Of a stretch of DNA of 44,924 bases, positions 32,989-40,955 are shown piece by piece. Origin of the DNA: Bacteroidales bacterium UBA1754 (GTDB lineage Bacteria; Bacteroidota; Bacteroidia; Bacteroidales; Paludibacteraceae); the NCBI GenBank assembly GCA_002315615.1, contig DCHK01000050.1, forward strand, positions 1 through 44,924. Direction: 5' to 3'. A model generated the notes under the pieces. That model did no database searches. It worked only from the letters and a program-made list of their open reading frames with translations, and was not told the origin of the DNA. Numbering within the stretch: position 1 is the stretch's first letter; each line of letters opens with the position of its first letter. The position numbers and the translations under genes are program-made.

Positions 32989-34602
32989 ATGTGTTCCTTT
33001 TTCCATAGGTTCGAAAAAGTAGTCGATAATCAACTGCCCAAGCGGTTCAATTGCCCGTATTCGTATTTTCCACATCCGTTGTGCGTAAAGGCTTCGGAGC
33101 AAGTAATGCGTTATTTGCAAAGTCAAACTTCGTGGCACGAAGAGTTGAAAGATGGAAAAATGTTTGGCGTGATGTTGGTAAAAAATAGGATGGGTGAAAT
33201 TGGTTTTCTTGCAGCATTTTCAGGATTGCTACAACAGCAAAACAAATTGCCTTATTTTGTTCCACCAATCTACGATTTGCAAAATCCTAACGACCATTTC
33301 AAACAAGAAGAACGACTGATTTCTGACATAAATAATGAGATTTCTAAATTGGAAAATTCGGCAGAATTGTTGGAGTTAAAACAGTTGTTGTCTGATGTGA
33401 TTTTAGAGACTGAAAAAGCAATTTCTGAAAAGAAAAAGCAAATGGAATTTGAAAAATCAGTCAGAGATGAACAACGTAAAATGCTTCATTTTTCGACTGA
33501 AGATGATGAAAGACTAAAACATGAAAGTGCACTTGCGAAAATAGAATTTAAAAGGTTGAAAAATATCTATTCGCAAAAACAGTTGGACATACAGCAACGT
33601 ATTGAAAATAAGTTAAATACGATTGAAAACCTTAAACAAGAACGCAAAATTCGTTCTTCAAATCTTCAAAAATTTCTGTTTGAGAATTATGTGGTGCAAA
33701 ATGCCTTTGGAGAGCGGAAAAATGTGTATGAAATCTTTTCTTCATTAGGAAAAATTCCACCAGCAGGAACAGGGGAGTGCGCTGCACCAAAATTGCTGCA
33801 TTTTGCATACGAAAATGGTTTTGTACCATTGGCAGTAGCAGAATTTTGGTACGGAAATTCGCCTAAAAAAGAGGTTCGTCATCACGGCAATTTTTATGGT
33901 GCTTGTCACGCAAAGTGCGAACCGATTTTGAATTTTATGCTTCAGGGATTGGATGTTGAAGAAAATCCACTTGAAAAGCAATACGCATTTTCTCCCGAAA
34001 TAATTTACGAAGATGAATGGATATTGTTGGTAAATAAACCATCAGGAATGCTTTCTGCTAAAGGTAAAAATGAAAATGTTTTTTCGGTAGAAGAGTGGGC
34101 AAAACAAAAATATGCCGACGCACAAATCGTTCACCGACTTGATATGCAAACGTCTGGTTTATTGCTGATTGCAAAAGAACAAGAGTCGTATAAAAACTTG
34201 CAGAAACAATTTCTCAATCGTACTGTACACAAGCAGTATGTCGCCTTGCTCGATGGTGTGATGACGCAGAAAAAAGGTGTGGTAAAACTACCTTTGTGTC
34301 TTGATGTTAACGACCGTCCAAGGCAGATGGTAGATATGAAATTTGGCAAGTATGCCGAAACAGAATTTGAGTTAGTCTCTTGCAACGAAAATATTTCCCG
34401 TGTGGTGTTTAGTCCACTCACAGGACGCACGCATCAAATACGTGTACACGCAGCGCATCCCGAAGGTTTGAATATGCCAATTGTAGGCGATGAATTGTAT
34501 GGGAAAAAAGCGGAAAGATTGTTTCTGCACGCCGAAAAAATATCATTCTCCCATCCGAAAACGAACGAAAGAATGATATTTGTTTGTCCACCCGATTTTT
34601 AA
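32989..34602 (+). CDS. RluA family pseudouridine synthase with long N-terminal region
   Basis: A 537-residue protein. The C-terminal ~220 residues are a RluA catalytic domain with the aspartate D385 in VHRLDMQTSGLLLIAK and GRTHQIRVHA. The N-terminal ~320 residues are a Bacteroidota-specific extension with a long charged coiled coil (about 105-230) and then a conserved segment with PPAGTGECAAPKLL and HHGNFYGACHAKC. It should isomerise uridine to pseudouridine in rRNA or tRNA; the target is unknown. Start chosen at 32989 because it follows the promoter box. Confidence 0.9.
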   Translation: MCSFFHRFEKVVDNQLPKRFNCPYSYFPHPLCVKASEQVMRYLQSQTSWHEELKDGKMFGVMLVKNRMGEIGFLAAFSGLLQQQNKLPYFVPPIYDLQNPNDHFKQEERLISDINNEISKLENSAELLELKQLLSDVILETEKAISEKKKQMEFEKSVRDEQRKMLHFSTEDDERLKHESALAKIEFKRLKNIYSQKQLDIQQRIENKLNTIENLKQERKIRSSNLQKFLFENYVVQNAFGERKNVYEIFSSLGKIPPAGTGECAAPKLLHFAYENGFVPLAVAEFWYGNSPKKEVRHHGNFYGACHAKCEPILNFMLQGLDVEENPLEKQYAFSPEIIYEDEWILLVNKPSGMLSAKGKNENVFSVEEWAKQKYADAQIVHRLDMQTSGLLLIAKEQESYKNLQKQFLNRTVHKQYVALLDGVMTQKKGVVKLPLCLDVNDRPRQMVDMKFGKYAETEFELVSCNENISRVVFSPLTGRTHQIRVHAAHPEGLNMPIVGDELYGKKAERLFLHAEKISFSHPKTNERMIFVCPPDF

Positions 34603-34620
34603 TAATTGGTCCAAGAACAC

Positions 34621-34657
34621 AAGTCTAAGGTCTAAGGTCACAAGTCTAAGGACCTAA
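34621..34657. repeat. Heptamer repeat AAGTCTA/AGGTCTA
   Basis: Four in-phase 7-bp units (AAGTCTA, AGGTCTA, AGGTCAC, AAGTCTA) and a partial fifth. Confidence 0.7.
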
Positions 34658-34658
34658 T

Positions 34659-34677
34659 GTTTAATCGTTTAGTGTTT
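34659..34677. repeat. 19-nt copy shared with 2968-2986 (inverted)
   Basis: GTTTAATCGTTTAGTGTTT is the exact reverse complement of the word-repeat tract before the M48 protease gene. Confidence 0.85.
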
Positions 34678-34740
34678 CTCGCTTCTCGCTTCTCGTTTCT
34701 ATTATCTCGCTTCTCGCTTCTATTTTCTCGCTTCTATTTA
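34678..34740. repeat. Heptamer repeat CTCGCTT, nine units into the SDR stop codon
   Basis: Nine consecutive 7-bp units (CTCGCTT, CTCGTTT, CTATTAT, CTATTTT, CTATTTA forms) with no phase break. The last unit contains the stop codon of the SDR gene (34734-34736). Confidence 0.85.
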
Positions 34741-35543
34741 ATCGGAGAATCTGGCTCTTTTTTCATCATCTCGTAACTCATACGTGCGATGAACGAAGGG
34801 AAAAATTTATTGAGGAAAACGGTAAGTTTGCCTTCTACAAATGTGAGAATCAATTGACGTTTGCGACGTTTGATGGCTTTGTACATTTTGTGTGCAACTT
34901 CTTCTGCACTCATCATTTTGTTTTCCTTGCGTGGCGTTTCGCCTTGTTGCGAACCATCTGCCGTAAGGGCAGAGAAACGAACATTTGATGCTGTAAATCC
35001 TGGTGCTACAATAAGTACGTGTAGGTCGTTGCCGATGTTCTCGTTTCTCACAGTTTCCAAAAATCCACGCATTGCAAATTTCGATGACGAATATCCTGTT
35101 CTTCCAGGAAGTCCAAGGAATCCTGCAATAGAAGCCACACCTACTACCGAACCTTTTTCTTTCAAGATGTATGGCAATGCGTATTTTGTGCAATACACTG
35201 TACCCCAAAAGTTTACGTCCATCAATCTATGCAATACGTCTAAATCTACATCAAGGAAATTGGCGCGCATAGAAATTCCTGCATTGTTGATAAGAATGTC
35301 AATTTTGCCGAATGCTTTTACGGTTTCGTCAATCAGATTTTTGCAATCTTCTTCTTTGCTCACGTCGGTTTGCACCGAAATAACTTCAGTACCATTGCTT
35401 TTTAGTTCGTTTTCTACGTCTTTCAGTTTGTCTATCGAACGAGCAGCCATAGCAATTTTTGCACCTTGTGCGGCGAATTCTTTGGCACAAGCCAAACCAA
35501 TTCCCGACGATGCCCCTGTAATAATTACAACTTTATTTTTCAT
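34734..35543 (-). CDS. SDR family NAD(P)-dependent oxidoreductase
   Basis: A 269-residue classical short-chain dehydrogenase. The dinucleotide motif is TGASSGIG, then NNAGIS and the catalytic Ser/Tyr/Lys in the Y-S-S-S-K segment. A hydrophobic/basic C-terminal stretch (FLNKFFPSFIARMSYEMM) suggests membrane association, as in SDRs acting on lipids or steroids. Substrate unknown. Its stop codon lies inside a tandem heptamer repeat. Confidence 0.9.
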   Translation of the reverse strand: MKNKVVIITGASSGIGLACAKEFAAQGAKIAMAARSIDKLKDVENELKSNGTEVISVQTDVSKEEDCKNLIDETVKAFGKIDILINNAGISMRANFLDVDLDVLHRLMDVNFWGTVYCTKYALPYILKEKGSVVGVASIAGFLGLPGRTGYSSSKFAMRGFLETVRNENIGNDLHVLIVAPGFTASNVRFSALTADGSQQGETPRKENKMMSAEEVAHKMYKAIKRRKRQLILTFVEGKLTVFLNKFFPSFIARMSYEMMKKEPDSPIK

Positions 35544-35594
35544 TGGTAACTTTGTTTTTTCTGAATTTTACGCAAAATAAACACAAATTCTTGT

Positions 35595-35602
35595 TACTTT
35601 TG
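35595..35602 (+). promoter_or_regulatory. Bacteroidota -7 box TACTTTTG
   Basis: Located 25 nt before the DUF4293 ATG in the divergent gap with the SDR gene. Confidence 0.45.
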
Positions 35603-35627
35603 CTCATTCGTACAAAAAAATGACATT

Positions 35628-36095
35628 ATGATACAAAGAATTCAAACCGTTTACTTGTTTTTGGTTGCTGTTATCACAGTTTTGATGTTTTTTATCCCAT
35701 TTGCCATAGTTACAAATGGTGATGTGATGTATAAATTTATGGCTTGCGGACTGCGCGATGCAGTTACTAATCAGTTTGCAGTGGGTTATATGGTTTTGCC
35801 TATTTTGCTATGCGTCAATTTATTGGCGTCGTTTGTAACTATATTTTTATTCAAAAAAAGAATGTTGCAAATAAGAATCTCAATTTTTAATGCCATTCTT
35901 TTTGTGTTGCTTTACATTGTTATTGGTGGCACTTTCTATTTCGATTTTTTGATGGAAGGAACATTTGAAAATTACGCCACATCTTTAGGCTATTCGTTGA
36001 TTTTACCTTTGGTGAACATCATACTCACCATCCTTGCCATTCGTGCCATTGGTGCAGACGAAGCCCTTGTTCGCTCGGTCGATAGAATTAGATAG
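35628..36095 (+). CDS. DUF4293 family membrane protein
   Basis: A 155-residue protein starting MIQRIQTVYLFL, the signature of the Bacteroidota DUF4293 family. Four membrane helices at about 7-27, 52-75, 85-107 and 118-140. A charged C-terminus ends in VRSVDRIR. Function unknown. It is followed 55 nt later by a phosphatidyltransferase gene on the same strand. Confidence 0.82.
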   Translation: MIQRIQTVYLFLVAVITVLMFFIPFAIVTNGDVMYKFMACGLRDAVTNQFAVGYMVLPILLCVNLLASFVTIFLFKKRMLQIRISIFNAILFVLLYIVIGGTFYFDFLMEGTFENYATSLGYSLILPLVNIILTILAIRAIGADEALVRSVDRIR

Positions 36096-36150
36096 GAAAG
36101 ATTTTTAGTTTGAAGTCTTTCTGTAGTAGTGGATTGATTGTGTAAAGAGA

Positions 36151-36654
36151 ATGAAGAAATATTTGCCCAACGTCATTACTTCTGCAAGAATAATAGGTTC
36201 TATTTGCCTATTGTTTGCCGATATTTCTGTCAATATATTCAGTCCTTTTTGGATTATTTATTTGCTTTGTGGCATTAGCGATATGATTGACGGATATATT
36301 GCTAGAAAACTGAATGCAGCAACAAAGTTTGGAGCAGACCTTGATAGTGTTGCCGACCTTAGTTTCTGCGTTTGTTGCTTTTATAGGTTATTTCCTACAT
36401 TCACTTTCAGTCATTGGGTGTGGGCGTGTGTAGTAGTAATAGTTTTGATAAAGGTAACAAACCTTATTTCTGCGTTAGTGATTCATAGAAAATTGGTGTT
36501 TCCTCATACAATTGCAAACAAACTGACGGGACTCTTGCTTTTCGTAAGTATCCCTATTTATATCTGCTTTAATTTATTTGTGCCGTTGTTAATAGTGGCA
36601 GTTGTTGCTCTTTTTGCCGCCATACAAGAGGGGTGTTATATCAGGAAAAAGTAA
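36151..36654 (+). CDS. CDP-alcohol phosphatidyltransferase family protein
   Basis: A 167-residue inner membrane enzyme with the complete class-I CDP-alcohol motif: DMIDGYIAR, then G and two Asp at the canonical spacing (D-x2-D-G-x2-A-R-x8-G-x3-D-x3-D). About five helices. The length and the ITSARIIGSICLL start suggest a phosphatidylglycerophosphate synthase-like (PgsA) enzyme, but the alcohol acceptor cannot be fixed from sequence. Its stop is 7 nt from the stop of the convergent methylase gene. Confidence 0.88.
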   Translation: MKKYLPNVITSARIIGSICLLFADISVNIFSPFWIIYLLCGISDMIDGYIARKLNAATKFGADLDSVADLSFCVCCFYRLFPTFTFSHWVWACVVVIVLIKVTNLISALVIHRKLVFPHTIANKLTGLLLFVSIPIYICFNLFVPLLIVAVVALFAAIQEGCYIRKK

Positions 36655-36661
36655 GCATTCG

Positions 36662-38077
36662 TTAAACTGTGACTGCTTGTATATGTTGCGGTGAATATGT
36701 TTTTTTATTCATTCCAAAGAAGTCGCTCAAGGGACGAATCTTTGCACGATATGTATTGATTTTTTGTTTCAAATTCGGCTGTTTGGGTATTTCAATCTCT
36801 TTTGAGTTGTCGAAATGCAGTACCACGTAATATGGTGCGTGTTCTGGATGAAACCCATATTTTCCAAGTGTTTCTTTTGTCCAAATTTGAAAATGACCTT
36901 TTGTTTTCAATCGAAACAAATGGCAATTTTCGCCACCTGTGTGTAAAAGTACATATTGCATACGTTCAAATCCGGGTGTTACTAACAATGACCCTTTTGA
37001 ATCTCCTGCACGAAGATAGCATATACCTTTCTCAATCATCAGTTGTTGTAAATCCTTTTTGGTATGATTGACGATGACAGAGTCTTCTTTCATATCTGAA
37101 ATTTGTGTATAACTTTTCAATTCATTTGTAACTGTTTCATCAGTCTCAATTTTAGAGCCGTATGTATTTGTTTTTTTATCTACAAAAGTGTTTAGTTTTT
37201 GAATATCAATAAATTGATACGGCAATTCTTTTAATAGAGATTCCACTGATATGGTAGAATTATCAATATGAAATTCAAATCTTCTATGGGAGTTTGTTGT
37301 AACATCAATTACTTTTTCCTTGTAAAATAATCTAAAATCTGTATTTATCTCATAACCAATAGAATTTCTATTTTGATTCAAAGCAGCCAAGGATGTAGTT
37401 CCACTCCCCATAAAAGGATCTAAAATTGTATCACCTACAAAAGAGAACATCTTTATCAGTCGTTTAGGCAATTCTTCCGGAAAAACAGCAATGTGTCTAT
37501 TTTGCTTTGCTCCGCTAAATGTCCAATGGGAAGAAAAGTATTCATTCCACTCCTCTAAAGACAACTTAGATGCTTCCTTTTGTTCTTTATTCGTTTGAGG
37601 TGCTTTACCTAACTTTTTGAATAACAAAATCTGTTCAAAATCAATTTTTACAATACCACCTCGTGGATTGGGGAAACTTCCCATGACTTTTTCTCCACCA
37701 GAAGTATGCATTGAAGTTGGCTTTTTCCATATAATGCTACCCATATAATCGAAGCCAATGGCTTCACAAAAGCGGATGATCTCGGTGTGTATAGGTATGA
37801 CTTTATATCTTCCGTAATATGTTGTTCTCGCAAATTGGTCACCAATATTGATACAAAGTCTGCAACCAGCATGCAACACTCGATAGCATTCCTTCCAGAC
37901 AAGATTTAGGTTGTTGATATATTGCTCGTAAGTATCGTTAAAGCCTATCTGATTTTGAGAGCCATAATCTTTCAATTGCCAATATGGTGGAGAGGTTACA
38001 ATAAGATGCACCGACTCATCTTGAATCAGCGACATTTTACGGCAATCTCCGTTGATAAGAATATGGCTCGTCTGCAT
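36662..38077 (-). CDS. Beta-class DNA methyltransferase with C-terminal extension
   Basis: A 471-residue amino-methyltransferase in beta order: catalytic motif IV TSPPYW at 28-33 comes before the SAM-binding motif I DPFMGSGTT at 220-228. SPPYW is most common in N4-cytosine methylases, though N6-adenine activity is possible. A GSFPNPRGG loop and a target-recognition region lie at ~120-200. Residues ~280-471 form an extra domain (including LRAGDSKGSLLVTPGFERMQ and GFHPEHAPYYVVLHF) that I cannot assign. It is the last gene of the four-gene restriction block, 9 nt after the MjaI-like nuclease gene. Confidence 0.88.
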   Translation of the reverse strand: MQTSHILINGDCRKMSLIQDESVHLIVTSPPYWQLKDYGSQNQIGFNDTYEQYINNLNLVWKECYRVLHAGCRLCINIGDQFARTTYYGRYKVIPIHTEIIRFCEAIGFDYMGSIIWKKPTSMHTSGGEKVMGSFPNPRGGIVKIDFEQILLFKKLGKAPQTNKEQKEASKLSLEEWNEYFSSHWTFSGAKQNRHIAVFPEELPKRLIKMFSFVGDTILDPFMGSGTTSLAALNQNRNSIGYEINTDFRLFYKEKVIDVTTNSHRRFEFHIDNSTISVESLLKELPYQFIDIQKLNTFVDKKTNTYGSKIETDETVTNELKSYTQISDMKEDSVIVNHTKKDLQQLMIEKGICYLRAGDSKGSLLVTPGFERMQYVLLHTGGENCHLFRLKTKGHFQIWTKETLGKYGFHPEHAPYYVVLHFDNSKEIEIPKQPNLKQKINTYRAKIRPLSDFFGMNKKTYSPQHIQAVTV

Positions 38078-38086
38078 AGTGTACGA

Positions 38087-38722
38087 TTATAGTTGTTTTA
38101 ATCTTTCGATTTCCTTTGCAATTTCGTCAATGACTTCCTTGTTTGCGATTTCCTTTTTGCCATTTATCTTTTGAGAAAACAAGTAGAATACTTTACCGCC
38201 AAAGACTTCAGTAAACTTCTTATGTGTTTCTTGTTGTAAACCATATTCTTTGAAAATCTCGGGTAATTGTAGTCCTTGATTCACAGGTTTTATTTGTAAG
38301 CCCAAGTATTTATCATTGACATTTATAAAGAAATCAACATTGAAAAGTCTATCCCATTCATCAGGTGTGGGTTCAATAGTAATATTTAAAATTGCTTGAA
38401 GTTGACCATATATTGTCTGTATTTCGGTAGTGTATCCATCGTATGTACGTTTAATAACCAATTGTTTCATATAGTCAATACAATCTTGTTCTGTAACACT
38501 TGCAACTTCTGCTTGAATCACTTCAGTAATTTTTACATATAGCTTTTTTCCTAATTCCTCTATATGTTGTTCGGACTTGACATTAGTATAGTAGTAGGTT
38601 CTCCATTCTTCTAATGTTTTAGGTGAACATTTTCGAATGGCTTCAGATGTGGCACCAACATTTCTTTTGAAGTTGAGCTGAAATCTATTCATTGCACTGT
38701 TTAAAATCCATTCTTTTGCCAT
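38087..38722 (-). CDS. MjaI-family type II restriction endonuclease
   Basis: A 211-residue protein similar to the MjaI restriction endonuclease family (recalled: EEWRTYYYTNV, EELGKKLYVKI, DYMKQLVIKRTYDGY). The likely metal centre is D130 (NVDFFINVND) with Q143-I-K145, a Q variant of the PD-(D/E)XK motif. MjaI cuts CTAG; the same specificity here is inference. It lies 24 nt downstream of a methylase whose SPPYP motif matches CTAG methylases, so these two probably form one type II system. Confidence 0.75.
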   Translation of the reverse strand: MAKEWILNSAMNRFQLNFKRNVGATSEAIRKCSPKTLEEWRTYYYTNVKSEQHIEELGKKLYVKITEVIQAEVASVTEQDCIDYMKQLVIKRTYDGYTTEIQTIYGQLQAILNITIEPTPDEWDRLFNVDFFINVNDKYLGLQIKPVNQGLQLPEIFKEYGLQQETHKKFTEVFGGKVFYLFSQKINGKKEIANKEVIDEIAKEIERLKQL

Positions 38723-38746
38723 TGTAATATGTTTTTATTGTTATAC

Positions 38747-39838
38747 CTAAACGTTTGCAAATAATCCTATTGTCGTTGGAGTCTCCAACATATTTGAATG
38801 TTCCTCGTATGAGATTGAGTATTCACCAGATTGAGCGTCTAACGAAATTCCATCAAGGTAATTAAACTCAATTTCTTCTTCTTGCTTTGTCATAACAGCA
38901 ACATCCATGATAGTGTTGTAGTGTTTCACTTCTTTTCCTTGTGCTATTCGAGCTTTTACAAAATCGGTGTGAGCATCAAAACGTTGCTTTATGAAGTTGT
39001 TGCACGAATCAATATTTATTGCATTGATGTTGTCTCTAATGATTGACTCAAAATTTGCATCAATCTCGTAACCACAACTATTTCTGCCTAACAATATTGC
39101 GGCTTGCATCGTTGTTCCTGTACCAAGAAAAGGATCTAATACGGTATCACCTTTTTGAGAAAACATATTGATTAAACGATAAGGTATCTCAAATGGGAAA
39201 GCTGCACTTCTTTCTCTTGATGAATTGATTTGCAGTTTTTGCTTAGTCCCTTTTACCTCCCAAATATCTGAGAACCATACATTTCGCTCCTCCCAAAAGA
39301 ATGAGCTTTTCATACGGTCTAATTTTGCATCGTCCGTTTTAAACTCTCGCTTTTCGCCTTTTCTGAAAATCAGAATCCATTCATGCTCCAAGGTTACGTA
39401 TGCACCACAAGGAAGCATACCGCTTCCCATAAACTTGTTTGGTGCATTAGTTTGTTTCCTCCAAATAATGTTAGGCAACCCAATGAACCCCATATCCATG
39501 CAGGCTTTTGATATTCTGCTATGGTTGTTGTAAAGCTTAAAATTCCCATTGATAGTTCTTGTTGCATCGCCTATGTTTATACACAAAAACCCACCTGGCT
39601 TAATAACACGAAAACACTCATGCCAAACTTTATCTAATTCTACATGCATCAATTCAAATGCATTATCAGGATCAGTTTGTAAAGATTCCAAAATTTTTGG
39701 ATTCTGTTCTCCCATTATTTCATCCCACATCTCAATCATTGGATATGGAGGTGAAGTAACAACAAGGTCAACAGCGTTATCTTGTGTGTGTTGCATCTTT
39801 TGAGATGCTTCGATATATATGTTATGAGTGGTGCACAT
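38747..39838 (-). CDS. N4-cytosine-type DNA methyltransferase (CTAG-type, partner of the MjaI-like nuclease)
   Basis: A 363-residue beta-class methylase: TSPPYPMIEMWDE at 28-40 (motif IV), then the SAM motif DPFLGTGTT at 235-243. The SPPYP-M-I-E-M-W-D run is, as I recall, typical of archaeal and bacterial CTAG methylases such as M.MthZI and M.MjaI, which make N4-methylcytosine. It directly precedes the MjaI-like nuclease gene (24-nt gap) and follows the PD-(D/E)XK protein gene (11-nt gap). Both SAM and catalytic motifs are intact, so it should be active. Confidence 0.88.
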   Translation of the reverse strand: MCTTHNIYIEASQKMQHTQDNAVDLVVTSPPYPMIEMWDEIMGEQNPKILESLQTDPDNAFELMHVELDKVWHECFRVIKPGGFLCINIGDATRTINGNFKLYNNHSRISKACMDMGFIGLPNIIWRKQTNAPNKFMGSGMLPCGAYVTLEHEWILIFRKGEKREFKTDDAKLDRMKSSFFWEERNVWFSDIWEVKGTKQKLQINSSRERSAAFPFEIPYRLINMFSQKGDTVLDPFLGTGTTMQAAILLGRNSCGYEIDANFESIIRDNINAINIDSCNNFIKQRFDAHTDFVKARIAQGKEVKHYNTIMDVAVMTKQEEEIEFNYLDGISLDAQSGEYSISYEEHSNMLETPTTIGLFANV

Positions 39839-39849
39839 AGTTGTGTATA

Positions 39850-40863
39850 TTATTTTTCAATACAATCCAAAACAGTAAATAAGTATCTATCACGCAAATA
39901 CTTGGTCCATTCTTTCTTGTTTTCAATTGTTAGATACTTATCCATCAAATCAAATAGATGTTCGTATGTTAATGGAATACAAGTTGCAAAACCTTTTTCA
40001 CTCAACAAACCATCATGCCCCATTGTCCCTTTGTAATTAGGCATCGCATCAGCAGAAAAATGAACGTTTAAGAGTGGAAATAATGTAATACTATAAAAAT
40101 TCTTAATCTCACCTTTTAACACCATAGAAGCCCCCAAAATGTGATTACGCCATATCTGACGAAACTTATTGGATATCAATTGGTCATCAACACTATCTTT
40201 GAACCAACCACTTTCTTCAGTTGCTTTTGCATATTCTTTTGACAAGTAAGTACGTCCAAAGCTGTCTTTAACGTGTTTATACTCAGTACTTTTCTCCTTT
40301 AGTGGATAATCTTTTTCCGTGTATTTCACTTCAATGCCTATAGCACAAGATTCTAATTTATTATTTGTGTATGAGATGTACACGTCAAAAGCAGTATGGT
40401 CATTCAAATAGTCGCAAATTGGTTCAGGATGATATTCGATTTGTATGTCGCAAATATTCTCTATTTCATCGTTTCCGATAATGTCATTAAAAATCAATTT
40501 ACATCCTTCTTTGTCGTACTGCATTGGAAAGAATATGTTGTATGGAATATGCTCGCTACGCAAAAGATTTGTTAGCATTTGTCCACTTGGGGCAGACGAT
40601 GTTTTTGGAATAGGTTGTTGAAGATGATTCAAAATATCGTTCCGAAAGCCTTCAAAAAACACCAAACCCTTTTTTGCATCTTCTAATCGCAGCACGTTTT
40701 CATATTTGTAATAATCAACATTCAAAATGTTCTTTCTCCACCAGATCTGTAGTTTTTTTGCTGTTTGTTTAAAACGACTGTAGGTAATTTTGTCAGTTCC
40801 TATTCCCAAATTGTTATTAACCATCATTTGGTTTATCATATCATTTAAGGTGTATTTTTTCAT
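39850..40863 (-). CDS. Putative PD-(D/E)XK restriction endonuclease
   Basis: A 337-residue cytosolic protein, first gene of the restriction block. A nuclease core is visible: AFDVYISYT with D160, then a strand IGIEVKYTE with E178-V-K180, and further on QIWRNHILG (Q236), a common helix in such enzymes. The family may be that of the PGN_0703-type putative restriction endonucleases of Porphyromonas; this is from memory. Its target sequence is unknown, and whether its partner is the distal 471-residue methylase or the adjacent one is open. The N-terminal 120 residues have no motif I know. Confidence 0.62.
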   Translation of the reverse strand: MKKYTLNDMINQMMVNNNLGIGTDKITYSRFKQTAKKLQIWWRKNILNVDYYKYENVLRLEDAKKGLVFFEGFRNDILNHLQQPIPKTSSAPSGQMLTNLLRSEHIPYNIFFPMQYDKEGCKLIFNDIIGNDEIENICDIQIEYHPEPICDYLNDHTAFDVYISYTNNKLESCAIGIEVKYTEKDYPLKEKSTEYKHVKDSFGRTYLSKEYAKATEESGWFKDSVDDQLISNKFRQIWRNHILGASMVLKGEIKNFYSITLFPLLNVHFSADAMPNYKGTMGHDGLLSEKGFATCIPLTYEHLFDLMDKYLTIENKKEWTKYLRDRYLFTVLDCIEK

Positions 40864-40955
40864 CTTTATCTCAATTTTACAATTACCATTTATTCTTCTG
40901 TAGTTTCTCTAATAACATCATTACATAATAAACCAAAGGGGCACTTTCCCCCTCT

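Noticed and set aside
34621..34740. Insertion-sequence remnant between RluA-type and SDR genes
   Set aside because: Only short tandem words; no transposase fragment or terminal inverted repeats.
40935..40955. Terminator between the helicase and restriction genes
   Set aside because: The GGGG/CCCC stem is only 4 bp and followed by three U; too weak to call.
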